From the NCBI RefSeq assembly GCF_003544935.1, contig NZ_CP032098.1, forward strand, positions 1,116,001-1,180,000: a DNA stretch of 64,000 nt, given 5' to 3'. The stretch comes from Malaciobacter molluscorum LMG 25693 (lineage in GTDB: Bacteria; Campylobacterota; Campylobacteria; Campylobacterales; Arcobacteraceae). Shown piece after piece: positions 46,831 to 55,164 of the stretch. A program made the position numbers and the translations under genes. Each line of letters opens with the position of its first letter. The stretch's first letter is position 1. A model generated the notes under the pieces. It did not search any database and was not told the DNA's origin. It was given only the letters and a program-made list of their open reading frames with translations.

Positions 46831-47268
46831 TCAACTATTTGCAACTTTTGCTAATAATGCTTTCATTAATGTTGCTTTATCTTCTAATTCGCCATAGCCA
46901 TTATTTTTTATCCACTCATTGATAAATTTCTTTTGGTATTCTTCTTCTTTTTTTCTATAAGAAAGTTCTTCTTTTTCTGTATCCCAGTTTCCATTTTCAT
47001 CAAAGAATGTTTCTTGAGCACGAACACCCTTAATTATGATTTCAGTAGGTACTTCATTATTGTTCTCATCAATTCTATAACCTTGAAGTACAGCATTAGT
47101 TAAAGGAGGTTCTGGAACAGCTTCTTTACTTACTTCTTTGAATGTATCATTGAAATCTTTTAATTCATCTGGTGTATTAAGCTCTAGCTTAATAGGATTT
47201 CTAGTTTGTATATTTGTTCTTAAAAAACCAGTATTAAAACTATTTAAAATATCACCCATTACAGACAT
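46831..47268 (-). CDS. Hypothetical protein, acidic
   Basis: 145 residues from the ATG at 47268, which has AAGGAG 6 bases upstream; a longer reading to 47307 lacks such support. Acidic, soluble, rich in Glu and Asn (DELKDFNDTFKEVSKEAVPE). The part before the C-terminal helix is very charged (EEELSYRKKEEEYQKKFINEW-like). No domain recognised. Confidence 0.6.
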   Translation of the reverse strand: MSVMGDILNSFNTGFLRTNIQTRNPIKLELNTPDELKDFNDTFKEVSKEAVPEPPLTNAVLQGYRIDENNNEVPTEIIIKGVRAQETFFDENGNWDTEKEELSYRKKEEEYQKKFINEWIKNNGYGELEDKATLMKALLAKVANS

Positions 47269-47425
47269 AAAAAACTCCTTACATTGATATATTAAAGTAT
47301 ATCCCAATAAACTTTAATTTTTTTTTAAACTTATTATTTTAAATTATTTATTTTTTACTATTTATTATAAGTTTTAAATGATATAATCTTATTCTAACTA
47401 ACTTAATATTTTAGGATTTAATCAA

Positions 47426-47908
47426 ATGAAAGTTTTATTATTCTTTTTTTTATTTTTTAATACTACTATTTTTGCTGATTGTAAAAAAGTAGATAAATCT
47501 CGATTTACAATTATTGAAGATAAGGTATTTGATAAGAAAACAAAATTAATATGGATGCGTTGTAGTATTGGTAGTAAATGGAAAAAGAATATTGGCTGTG
47601 TTCAAACTCCCAATACTATGAGTTTTATTGAAGCAAAAGATTTTGAAAAAAAATCTAAAGATGGTTGGAGAATTCCTACTTTAGAAGAGTTAAGAACAAT
47701 CTTTATTGATGGTTGTAAAAATAGTGCTATTAATACTACATTGTTCCCTGATTTGAAGCTTTTATCTGCTTTTGCACCTTATTGGACTTCTACTTTTGTA
47801 AAACAATTACCTAATCTTATTTATTATGTTGATTTTATTGATAGAACAATAGATGCACATAGTAAAGGTTTTTCAATGTATGTTCGTTTAGTAAAAAGTA
47901 AAAAATGA
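47426..47908 (+). CDS. Secreted DUF1566-type protein
   Basis: 160 residues with a signal peptide (MKVLLFFFLFFNTTIFADC). The mature part shows DGWRIPTLEELRTIF and a final MYVRLVKSKK, typical of the DUF1566 (Lcl C-terminal-like) fold with KTKLIWMRC near the front. Probably periplasmic; function unknown. The stop overlaps the next gene (ATGA), so the two are coupled. Confidence 0.75.
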   Translation: MKVLLFFFLFFNTTIFADCKKVDKSRFTIIEDKVFDKKTKLIWMRCSIGSKWKKNIGCVQTPNTMSFIEAKDFEKKSKDGWRIPTLEELRTIFIDGCKNSAINTTLFPDLKLLSAFAPYWTSTFVKQLPNLIYYVDFIDRTIDAHSKGFSMYVRLVKSKK

Positions 47909-48522
47909 ATAAGTTAATTTGTACTTTACTATTATTTTTTAACACTTCTGTTTTTTCTTATAGTCAATTGTATGAGTCAGACTTATATTATTTAGATAAA
48001 AATGAGGTGTTATTTTATAAGATTTTAAATTGGTGGAGTACAATAGCACATGAAAATAGTACAGATTTTTGTTTTAATGATTTGAGAGTTAGAAGTAATA
48101 AAACTCTTGATTTTAACTATGATAAAAAAACAAAAATATTAAAAATTTCTACAAAAGAAAAGTTCGCAGATTTAATATCAGTTTTTGAAAATAAAAATAG
48201 ATATTTACAAAATGAATATATAAATAAAAACTATTTTAAAAGTTTAAAAAAAGAAAATATTAATAATATAAGCATTATTAGTTTAAAAAATGTTAGTTTA
48301 AATGAATATCAAAAATTAAATAAACTTAAGAAAAATATTGCTTTTGAACTTGAAGGTAAAATTGTAGGTTTGTTAGCTTACAGTGGAAAAGCATCTTTTT
48401 ATTCAAATGCAGAGTTTCTACGTTCTTGTCCTAAAAATAAAGAAGCGTTTAACGTATCTTTTAAGCTATTAAATATAAAAACAAAAGAGATTTTAATTAA
48501 ATATTTCTCAAAAAATAAATAG
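47905..48522 (+). CDS. Secreted hypothetical protein
   Basis: 205 residues with an N-terminal signal (MNKLICTLLLFFNTSVFSYS). The rest is Lys/Asn-rich and contains two cysteines in the mature part that could form a disulfide. Not recognised. It is coupled to the DUF1566 gene, so the two probably act together in the periplasm. Confidence 0.55.
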   Translation: MNKLICTLLLFFNTSVFSYSQLYESDLYYLDKNEVLFYKILNWWSTIAHENSTDFCFNDLRVRSNKTLDFNYDKKTKILKISTKEKFADLISVFENKNRYLQNEYINKNYFKSLKKENINNISIISLKNVSLNEYQKLNKLKKNIAFELEGKIVGLLAYSGKASFYSNAEFLRSCPKNKEAFNVSFKLLNIKTKEILIKYFSKNK

Positions 48523-48589
48523 ATGTTGGTAAAAAGTAGTTTTATCTTATAAAAATGAAGATAATACTAGATAAAAATATGGAGAAAAT

Positions 48590-49363
48590 ATGAATTATTT
48601 AAATATAAATAAACAAGCATGGAATAATAGAACAAAAATACATATGAAATCTAAATTTTATGATGTTGAATCTTTTAAAAAAGGAAAAAGTTCATTAAAT
48701 AAGATTGAATTAGATCAAGTAGGAGATGTGAAAGATAAGTCTTTATTACATTTACAATGCCATTTTGGACAAGATACATTATCTTGGGCTAGATTGGGAG
48801 CAAAAGTTACTGGTGTAGATTTATCTTCAGAAGCTATAAAAGAAGCAAATTTATTAAAAGAGTCTTTGGGATTGGAAGCAACTTTTATAGAAAGTGATGT
48901 TTGTGCTTTTGGTAAAGATAATAAACAACAGTTTGATATTGTATTTACTTCTTATGGAGTTTTATCTTGGTTGGAAAATTTAGATGATTGGGCAAAAACA
49001 ATTGCAAACTCTCTAAAAGCTAAAGCAGAGTTTCATATGGTTGAGTTTCATACTTTTTCTGATATATTGTCTGGATATTCATATTTTCCAAATAATAAAC
49101 CTGATATTGAAGAAGAAGGTACTTATACTGAAAACTGCGATGGTTCAATGTCAACTATTGCAACTTGGTCTCACTCAATTAGTGAAGTTATAACTGCTTT
49201 AATTAATGCAGGGTTAACTATTGAGACTTTTTGTGAGTATGCTTATAGTCCTTATAATTGTTTTGAAAATTTAGAGTTTGTGCCTAATTTAGGTTATCAA
49301 ATGTTATATGAAGGACAACAAGTACCCTTATTATATTCAATAAAAGCAAGAAAGCTTAGTTAA
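48590..49363 (+). CDS. Class I SAM-dependent methyltransferase
   Basis: 257 residues. SAM motif I is SLLHLQCHFGQDTLSWARLG, followed by VTGVDLSSEAIKEA and ESDVCAF, then DIVFTSYGVLSWL (motif IV region). The substrate is unknown. Cytoplasmic, single gene before the stress protein and tricarboxylate island. Confidence 0.82.
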   Translation: MNYLNINKQAWNNRTKIHMKSKFYDVESFKKGKSSLNKIELDQVGDVKDKSLLHLQCHFGQDTLSWARLGAKVTGVDLSSEAIKEANLLKESLGLEATFIESDVCAFGKDNKQQFDIVFTSYGVLSWLENLDDWAKTIANSLKAKAEFHMVEFHTFSDILSGYSYFPNNKPDIEEEGTYTENCDGSMSTIATWSHSISEVITALINAGLTIETFCEYAYSPYNCFENLEFVPNLGYQMLYEGQQVPLLYSIKARKLS

Positions 49364-49397
49364 ACTAATTATAAATTTTATGATTTTGAGATGTCTT

Positions 49398-49414
49398 TGC
49401 AAGGTTTATGACAG
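49398..49414 (+). promoter_or_regulatory. Tct-box upstream of the stress protein/TctDE operon
   Basis: TGCAAG (49398-49403) and TGACAG (49409-49414), exactly 11 bp apart in the sense of the gene, end 45 bases before the ATG at 49460. It is one of five such sites in this window. The second hexamer sits at a -35 position, as with PhoB-type activation. Confidence 0.6.
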
Positions 49415-49459
49415 AATAGTAATTTATAATTAAATAAATCTTTCCTAAAAGGATCATAA

Positions 49460-50308
49460 ATGAATTATAAGAAGTTGTTTTTCCCTATTGGTGGGGGTGA
49501 TGAATTAGAAGAAAGATTGTATGGAGCTTTTTTAATAGCTAAATACTTTAATACTAATTTGGAAATATTAAAAAGTAGATTTAATGCAAATAAAAATTTG
49601 TATAAATTATTAGTATTACCAAAAGATGTTATAGATAATATAAATAATGTTATTGATTCAAATTATGAAGATGAGAATTTAAAATTCCAAGCTATAATTG
49701 ATAAAATTTCAAAAGAGTTAGATATAAAAGTTGTAAAAGAAGCTTTAGAAAATGAAGCTTGTATTACAGTAACTATCAAACACGGAATTAGAAGTACTTT
49801 AGTTGAGAATGAATCAAAATATTGCGATTTAGTTGTTGCAGCAGCTCCTCCATCTGGTATAACAACTGCAACTTTTGAAACAGCCATTCTTAAAAGTGGA
49901 AAATCGGTTTTAATGTTTCCTAGAGTTATGCGAAAGTTTAGTTTAGACACAGTTATTATTGGTTGGAATAATTCCCCTGAATCTTCAAGAGCTATAACAT
50001 CATCAATTGAGATATTAAAAAATGCACAAAAAGTTCATATCGTAACATCAATTGAGTATTTAGAAGAAGAAAGTTCCATTGAAAAATTAATCAAATATTT
50101 AAAAATTCATAAAATAAATGCAACTTATGAAATCGTTAAAACTACAAAAATTCCTGGTGAAGCACTATTAAATGCTGCATTAGATGGAAATTTTGATTTA
50201 ATAGTTGCAGGAGCTTATGGACATAAAGGTTTAAAAGAACTTATGTTTGGTGGTGCAACAAGATATTTATTAGAGCATTCAACAATACCTGTTTTTATGT
50301 CACATTAA
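49460..50308 (+). CDS. Universal stress protein, tandem UspA domains
   Basis: 282 residues, with two UspA-like halves. The second ends with the ATP-binding signature GAYGHKGLKELMFGGATRYL. Such proteins bind ATP and act in stress responses. It begins an operon with the TctD/TctE genes (20 bases to the regulator), and the tct-box upstream puts it in the same regulon. Confidence 0.82.
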   Translation: MNYKKLFFPIGGGDELEERLYGAFLIAKYFNTNLEILKSRFNANKNLYKLLVLPKDVIDNINNVIDSNYEDENLKFQAIIDKISKELDIKVVKEALENEACITVTIKHGIRSTLVENESKYCDLVVAAAPPSGITTATFETAILKSGKSVLMFPRVMRKFSLDTVIIGWNNSPESSRAITSSIEILKNAQKVHIVTSIEYLEEESSIEKLIKYLKIHKINATYEIVKTTKIPGEALLNAALDGNFDLIVAGAYGHKGLKELMFGGATRYLLEHSTIPVFMSH

Positions 50309-50328
50309 TATTATGCTAGAATATTATT

Positions 50329-50985
50329 ATGAAAATATTACTTTTAGAAGATAATGAAACTTTAGCAAATGGAATAAATAAAAAACTCCAAGAAGTAGGG
50401 TATATTGTAGATCTTTTTTTTAATGGAGAAGATGGTTTATATACATTAGAAACTGTAAATTATGATTTACTTATTTTGGATTTGGGACTTCCTTTAATAG
50501 ATGGTATAGATATTATAAAAATATTAAGAAATAGTGAGAAAAATCTTCCAATACTTGTAATATCAGCACGTGATAAATTAGACCAACGAATATTAGGTTT
50601 AGACACTGGTGCTGATGATTATTTATGTAAACCATTTGAGTTGGATGAAGTTGTTGCAAGGGTTAATGCTTTATTAAGAAGAAGTAATAATAAATCAACT
50701 AATATTATTAAATACAATGATTTAGTATTTGATTTTCAGTCTTTAATAGTTAAAAAAGATGATAAAATTATAGATTTAAGTAAAAGAGAATTAAGAATTT
50801 TTGAATATTTAATATTAAATTTAAATGCTATTATAAGTAAAGAAAATATTGCAGAACAAGTAACAACTGTAGATGATGAGTTTAATCCCACAGCTGTTGA
50901 AACATATATCTCAAGATTGAGAAAAAAACTAGGAGATTCTATTAACCTAAAAACTGTAAGAGGTTTAGGTTATATGTTAAGTTAA
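50329..50985 (+). CDS. OmpR-family response regulator (TctD-like)
   Basis: 218 residues. Receiver with the EDNE acidic pocket, phospho-acceptor Asp51 (LLILDLGLP) and KPF lysine. Winged-helix output domain ends in KTVRGLGYML. It lies before a TctE-type kinase and next to tct genes, so it is TctD-like. It is the best candidate for binding the five 11-bp-spaced sites (49398, 57226, 61995, 62071, 63938). Confidence 0.88.
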   Translation: MKILLLEDNETLANGINKKLQEVGYIVDLFFNGEDGLYTLETVNYDLLILDLGLPLIDGIDIIKILRNSEKNLPILVISARDKLDQRILGLDTGADDYLCKPFELDEVVARVNALLRRSNNKSTNIIKYNDLVFDFQSLIVKKDDKIIDLSKRELRIFEYLILNLNAIISKENIAEQVTTVDDEFNPTAVETYISRLRKKLGDSINLKTVRGLGYMLS

Positions 50986-50987
50986 TA

Positions 50988-52367
50988 ATGAATAATGAAA
51001 TTCCTTCAATTAGCTCAAGATTAATAACTTGGCTTACTATACCTTTATTAATTTTAACTACTGTGGTTTTTGTCTATTTTTATATTTTTTCAATTCAAAA
51101 AGTTACTAAATTTTTTGATAATAGATTACTTGCAAGTGCTAAAAGTATCGAACATAGTTTAGGTATTGAAGATGGTGAACTTTATGTTGATATTCCAAGC
51201 TTTTCTATTGAATTATTATCAACTAATGACAAAGGTCTAATCTACTATTCTGTTGTTGATGATAAAAAGAAGATTTTGGTAGGTTATAATTTGTTATTTA
51301 ATAGAAAATTAGCAGATGAAGATGTACCTGAATTTTATTATACTGTTTATGATGGTTCAAAATTAAGAACTGTATCTTACAAAGCTTCTTTATATAGTGC
51401 TGGAAAAGTTTATAATGCGTATATAACTATAGGTGAAACAACTGAAGAGAGAAATGAAAATATAAAACAAATATTAATTTTATTATCAGTTATTATGGCA
51501 ATTGCAGTTATTTGTAGTATAACTATTACATTATTAGCAGTACGTCAAGGATTAAAACCCCTTAGAGATTTAAAAACAATAATAAAAAAAAGAGATAAAA
51601 AAGATTTAGATATATTAGTTTTTGATGCTCCCAAAGAACTTGAAGATGTTGTAAAAAGTATAAATATTTTATTAGAAAGAAGCAGACATACAATAGAGTA
51701 TATAGAACAATTTAATTCAGATATTTCACATCAATTAAGAACGCCATTAGCTGAATTAACTGTAAAATTAGAAACTATATATGATAAAAAAAATAAAAAT
51801 TATATAACCTTGAATTCTATTTTAAATAATATGAAACATATTACTGAACAATTATTATTATATGCTAAAACGAATCCTAATACTATAAATTTAAAAAGAT
51901 TTAAAAAAGAGAATCTTAATGAACTTTGTAAAAATTATAGTCTTAAAGTTGCACCAAAAATTTATCAAAAGGGATTTGAATTTGCTTTTAAAAATATGCA
52001 AGAAGAGTTTTTCTTAGATTGTGATTCGATTATGATTGAAAGTATGCTTGATAATATAATCAATAATTCTTTATATTATGCAGTTGATGAAAATGGCGAT
52101 CCACGAGGAACTATTACACTATCACTAAAAAGATATAATAACACTATTTGGCTTAGTATAAAAGATGAAGGAAATGGTGTTAAAAAAGAGTTTTTAGATA
52201 ATATTTTTAAAAGATATTATAGAGTAGATTCTTCTAAACAAGGAACAGGGTTAGGACTTAGTATTGTAAAACAAATTGCTTCTTTGCATAATGCAAAAGT
52301 TCAAGCAATAAATGAAAATGGTTTAAAAATTTCAATAATTTTTAAAAGTGAAAAAAAAGTACACTAA
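50988..52367 (+). CDS. Sensor histidine kinase (TctE-like)
   Basis: 459 residues. There are two transmembrane helices (about 12-34 and 161-185) around a periplasmic domain of the 2CSK_N type seen in TctE. The phosphoacceptor is His248 (SDISHQLRTPLAEL). N-box (MIESMLDNIINNSLYY) and G-boxes (DEGNGVKKEF, GTGLGLSIVKQ) are intact. In TctE-type systems such kinases sense tricarboxylates. Its stop overlaps the convergent tctC stop by 4 bases. Confidence 0.88.
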   Translation: MNNEIPSISSRLITWLTIPLLILTTVVFVYFYIFSIQKVTKFFDNRLLASAKSIEHSLGIEDGELYVDIPSFSIELLSTNDKGLIYYSVVDDKKKILVGYNLLFNRKLADEDVPEFYYTVYDGSKLRTVSYKASLYSAGKVYNAYITIGETTEERNENIKQILILLSVIMAIAVICSITITLLAVRQGLKPLRDLKTIIKKRDKKDLDILVFDAPKELEDVVKSINILLERSRHTIEYIEQFNSDISHQLRTPLAELTVKLETIYDKKNKNYITLNSILNNMKHITEQLLLYAKTNPNTINLKRFKKENLNELCKNYSLKVAPKIYQKGFEFAFKNMQEEFFLDCDSIMIESMLDNIINNSLYYAVDENGDPRGTITLSLKRYNNTIWLSIKDEGNGVKKEFLDNIFKRYYRVDSSKQGTGLGLSIVKQIASLHNAKVQAINENGLKISIIFKSEKKVH

Positions 52368-53323
52368 TTTTTGATTAAATAGTTATACTTTTTAAACTCT
52401 TCAAGTAGTTCCTCTAAGATCCTTTTAGAGTTTTTTTCTCCTATCCATAAATATCCTATATTATTCTCTTTTAAAATATTTTGTACTTCTCTTTTTGCTA
52501 AAACTCTTTTTATACTATTTTTTAATAGTTTGAATCTTTTAGGATATAACTCTTTAAATTTTTTAGATACAGCAATTCCTCTAATTGAACCTTTTATAAT
52601 AGGCATTGTTATACCAGTTTCAAGAATAGCTTCATTTAAAGTAGGAGCATCCCATCTTTTAGATCTCTTTTTAGAAATAATAGCTAAGGGTTTTAATTTT
52701 TTTCTATATTTAGCACTTCCTTTTCCTGCAATTACTAGTAAATCAATTTTAGAGTTTACTAAATCTTCTCTTGCTTTTCCTCCACCATTAAAAAGTTTTA
52801 AATTTACATTTTTGATAGGAATATTAAGTTTTTCAAGAAGTAATTTAAATGTAATATGGCTACTTGATTTATTCATTACTCCTACATTTAATTTTTTTGG
52901 ATATTTTTTTATATATTCTAATATCTCAATTAAAGATTCAAACTTTGAATCTTTATTAACTAAAAAAAGATCATATTCAAACCATTGTAGATTTATTATT
53001 TCAAAATCATTTAGTGAAAAGTTTGTATCATCTCTTAATATAAGATTTAATAAATAGGGAGAGAAAGCAGATGAGAAAATAGTATATCCGTCATTTTTTT
53101 TATTTAATACATATTTTGTAGCATCAAATGAAGCATTTCCTTTTATATTTTTTACATTTAATTTTACTCCTAACTCTTTTTGCAAAAAAGGTACCATTTT
53201 TCTTGTCATTCTATCAGCACTACCATTTTCTCCAAGTCCAACTATTACATCAATAGGTTTACTTGGATAATTATTTGCAAAAAGTATATTAGTTAATATA
53301 AATATTATAAATAATATTTTCAT
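52364..53323 (-). CDS. Tripartite tricarboxylate transporter receptor (TctC), first copy
   Basis: 319 residues with a signal peptide (MKILFIIFILTNILFANN). Extracytoplasmic receptor of the TTT family: YPSKPIDVIVGLGENGSADR at the mature start and KPLAIISKKRSKRWDAPTLNEA further on. It ends the tctA-prpF-like-tauE-tctC operon on the minus strand. It delivers the substrate to the TctA-TctB protein. Confidence 0.85.
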   Translation of the reverse strand: MKILFIIFILTNILFANNYPSKPIDVIVGLGENGSADRMTRKMVPFLQKELGVKLNVKNIKGNASFDATKYVLNKKNDGYTIFSSAFSPYLLNLILRDDTNFSLNDFEIINLQWFEYDLFLVNKDSKFESLIEILEYIKKYPKKLNVGVMNKSSSHITFKLLLEKLNIPIKNVNLKLFNGGGKAREDLVNSKIDLLVIAGKGSAKYRKKLKPLAIISKKRSKRWDAPTLNEAILETGITMPIIKGSIRGIAVSKKFKELYPKRFKLLKNSIKRVLAKREVQNILKENNIGYLWIGEKNSKRILEELLEEFKKYNYLIKN

Positions 53324-53331
53324 AAGAATCC

Positions 53332-54090
53332 TTATAGAGATAAATATATATTAATTGAATCAAAAATTAATTTACTTCCAAGTATAAGTATAACTACTTT
53401 TAAAATCTTTCTAAATAAAATATCATTAGATTTATCAAGAAGTTTTTTTCCAATAATTGTTCCTAAATATGAAACTAATATTAAAATTATTATTAAAAAT
53501 ATCCATGCAGAATAATCAAATCCTAAATTCCCAAAAATTATTGATTTTCCTAAGTTCTGAAAAGATATACACCAAGCAAGTGTACCAACAATATATTGTC
53601 TATTTTTAATAAAACTACCTAAAAATAGTATAACAATTGGTCCCATTGCTCCAATAAACATAGTTAAAAAACCAGTTATTACACCAACAAATATTATCAT
53701 AACATTTGTAACTTTTTTTATTTGAAATGTTGGTAAAAAATTTAATATAATTATTCCTAAACCTAATATGAACTTCATTTTATATTCAGGTAAAGTAATT
53801 AAAAAGTGTATTGATAAAGAGTATCCAATTAAAGTTCCAATTAAAAAAAGTAAAAAGACTTTGAATATTATATATTTTCTAAAAATAAATGAACGTACTA
53901 AACCAGCACCTGCTTGAGTTAAAGCATGAATAGATAAAAGTGTAGCTGCAGGAAGAACCATGCTCATTCCTGCAATCACAAAAAGTCCTCCTCCAGCACC
54001 TACACTAGTTGTAATAAGTGAACCCAAAAAACAGCTAATTATCAAAATAATTAAATCTAGATTATTGATTGGAAGAGTAAAAAAATCCAT
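53332..54090 (-). CDS. TauE/SafE-family membrane permease
   Basis: 252 residues with about eight helices. GSLITTSVGAGGGLFVIAGM at the start and GAMGPIVILFLGS in the second half are typical of the TauE/SafE family of sulfur- or carboxylate-related anion exporters. It lies between the PrpF-like and TctC genes, so a role in organic-anion or sulfite export is possible. Substrate unknown. Confidence 0.8.
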   Translation of the reverse strand: MDFFTLPINNLDLIILIISCFLGSLITTSVGAGGGLFVIAGMSMVLPAATLLSIHALTQAGAGLVRSFIFRKYIIFKVFLLFLIGTLIGYSLSIHFLITLPEYKMKFILGLGIIILNFLPTFQIKKVTNVMIIFVGVITGFLTMFIGAMGPIVILFLGSFIKNRQYIVGTLAWCISFQNLGKSIIFGNLGFDYSAWIFLIIILILVSYLGTIIGKKLLDKSNDILFRKILKVVILILGSKLIFDSINIYLSL

Positions 54091-54092
54091 TT

Positions 54093-55163
54093 TTATACCA
54101 ATACTTCACCGCTAAGAAGTAATCTAACTGTTCTTGTTGTTTTTCCTTCAACTTCCATGAAATTTTCACTTGGAAAATTGATTCCAACTTGGATTATTCC
54201 AGATGGTGTTTCTATTTTTACATTATGCTCACCAATTTTAAACTCTTTATTGTTTATTTGATTTAACAAAGTGCCTTTTATAAAGCAACCAGCACTTACA
54301 CAAAATCCAGCACTAACTGCAAGGGCAGGATGAGCAGTTTTAGGAGTAAAATATCTAATATTTATATCTGCATCATTTTGTGCTTTTGAAATAACTGCAA
54401 ATTTTGGTATAACATTTCCTTTGCTTGAACCTAATCCCATTGCATGAGATGCTAGTTCTCTAATTTTTTCTAATTTTTCAAATAGTTCTTTTTTACCATC
54501 TAATTCAGAAGGTGTTTCATAACCAGTTATTCCCATGTCTTGAGCTTTTACAAATACAACTGGCATTGAAATATCAATACAAGTTGCTTTTATTCCATCA
54601 AACTCATCAACAACATTTCCTGTTGGTAAATAAGAACCAGTTTTACCTCCAGCAATATTTTTAAAAAACATTTCTATAGGTGCAGCAGTTCCCGGAACTC
54701 CAGGAATTGAAAAATTACCTCTGTAATTTATAGTTCTATTTGGTGTTTGAATAGTTTGAGAAATTGTTGCCCCTGTATTTACATCATATACATTTACTAT
54801 AGTTTCTTTATCTTGAATATTTACTAAACCTCTTTCCAAACCAAAAGCTCCAACTGCAGTTAAAATATTCCCACAAGTTGGTTTATCATCAACAATTGGT
54901 TCATCTAAACTAGGTTGTATAAACTTATAATCCAAATCAATACCTTCTCTTTTTGATACTGAAATAATAGCAACTTTTGTAGTAACAGTTGTTGCTCCAC
55001 CAATTCCATCTATTTGTCTAATATCAGGACTTCCCATAATTTTTAATATTAAATCATGTCTTTCTTTTATATCTGATGGTAAATCATTTTCCAAAAAGTA
55101 AACACCCTTTGAAGTTCCAGATCTGTAAATCATACAATTTATTTTATTTAAATCATTTCTCAT
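54093..55163 (-). CDS. PrpF/GalD-family isomerase (DUF453)
   Basis: 356 residues of the diaminopimelate-epimerase-like PrpF family. MIYRSGTSKGVYFLENDLP and GIGGATTVTTKVAIIS near the front and TCGNILTAVGAFGLERGLV hold the conserved Cys and surrounding residues. Known members shift or isomerise the double bond of unsaturated tricarboxylates (2-methylaconitate in PrpF, 4-oxalomesaconate in GalD). Here it sits within a tct operon, so an aconitate-like substrate is likely. It ends 2 bases before the tauE-like start. Confidence 0.82.
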   Translation of the reverse strand: MRNDLNKINCMIYRSGTSKGVYFLENDLPSDIKERHDLILKIMGSPDIRQIDGIGGATTVTTKVAIISVSKREGIDLDYKFIQPSLDEPIVDDKPTCGNILTAVGAFGLERGLVNIQDKETIVNVYDVNTGATISQTIQTPNRTINYRGNFSIPGVPGTAAPIEMFFKNIAGGKTGSYLPTGNVVDEFDGIKATCIDISMPVVFVKAQDMGITGYETPSELDGKKELFEKLEKIRELASHAMGLGSSKGNVIPKFAVISKAQNDADINIRYFTPKTAHPALAVSAGFCVSAGCFIKGTLLNQINNKEFKIGEHNVKIETPSGIIQVGINFPSENFMEVEGKTTRTVRLLLSGEVLV

Positions 55164-55164
55164 T

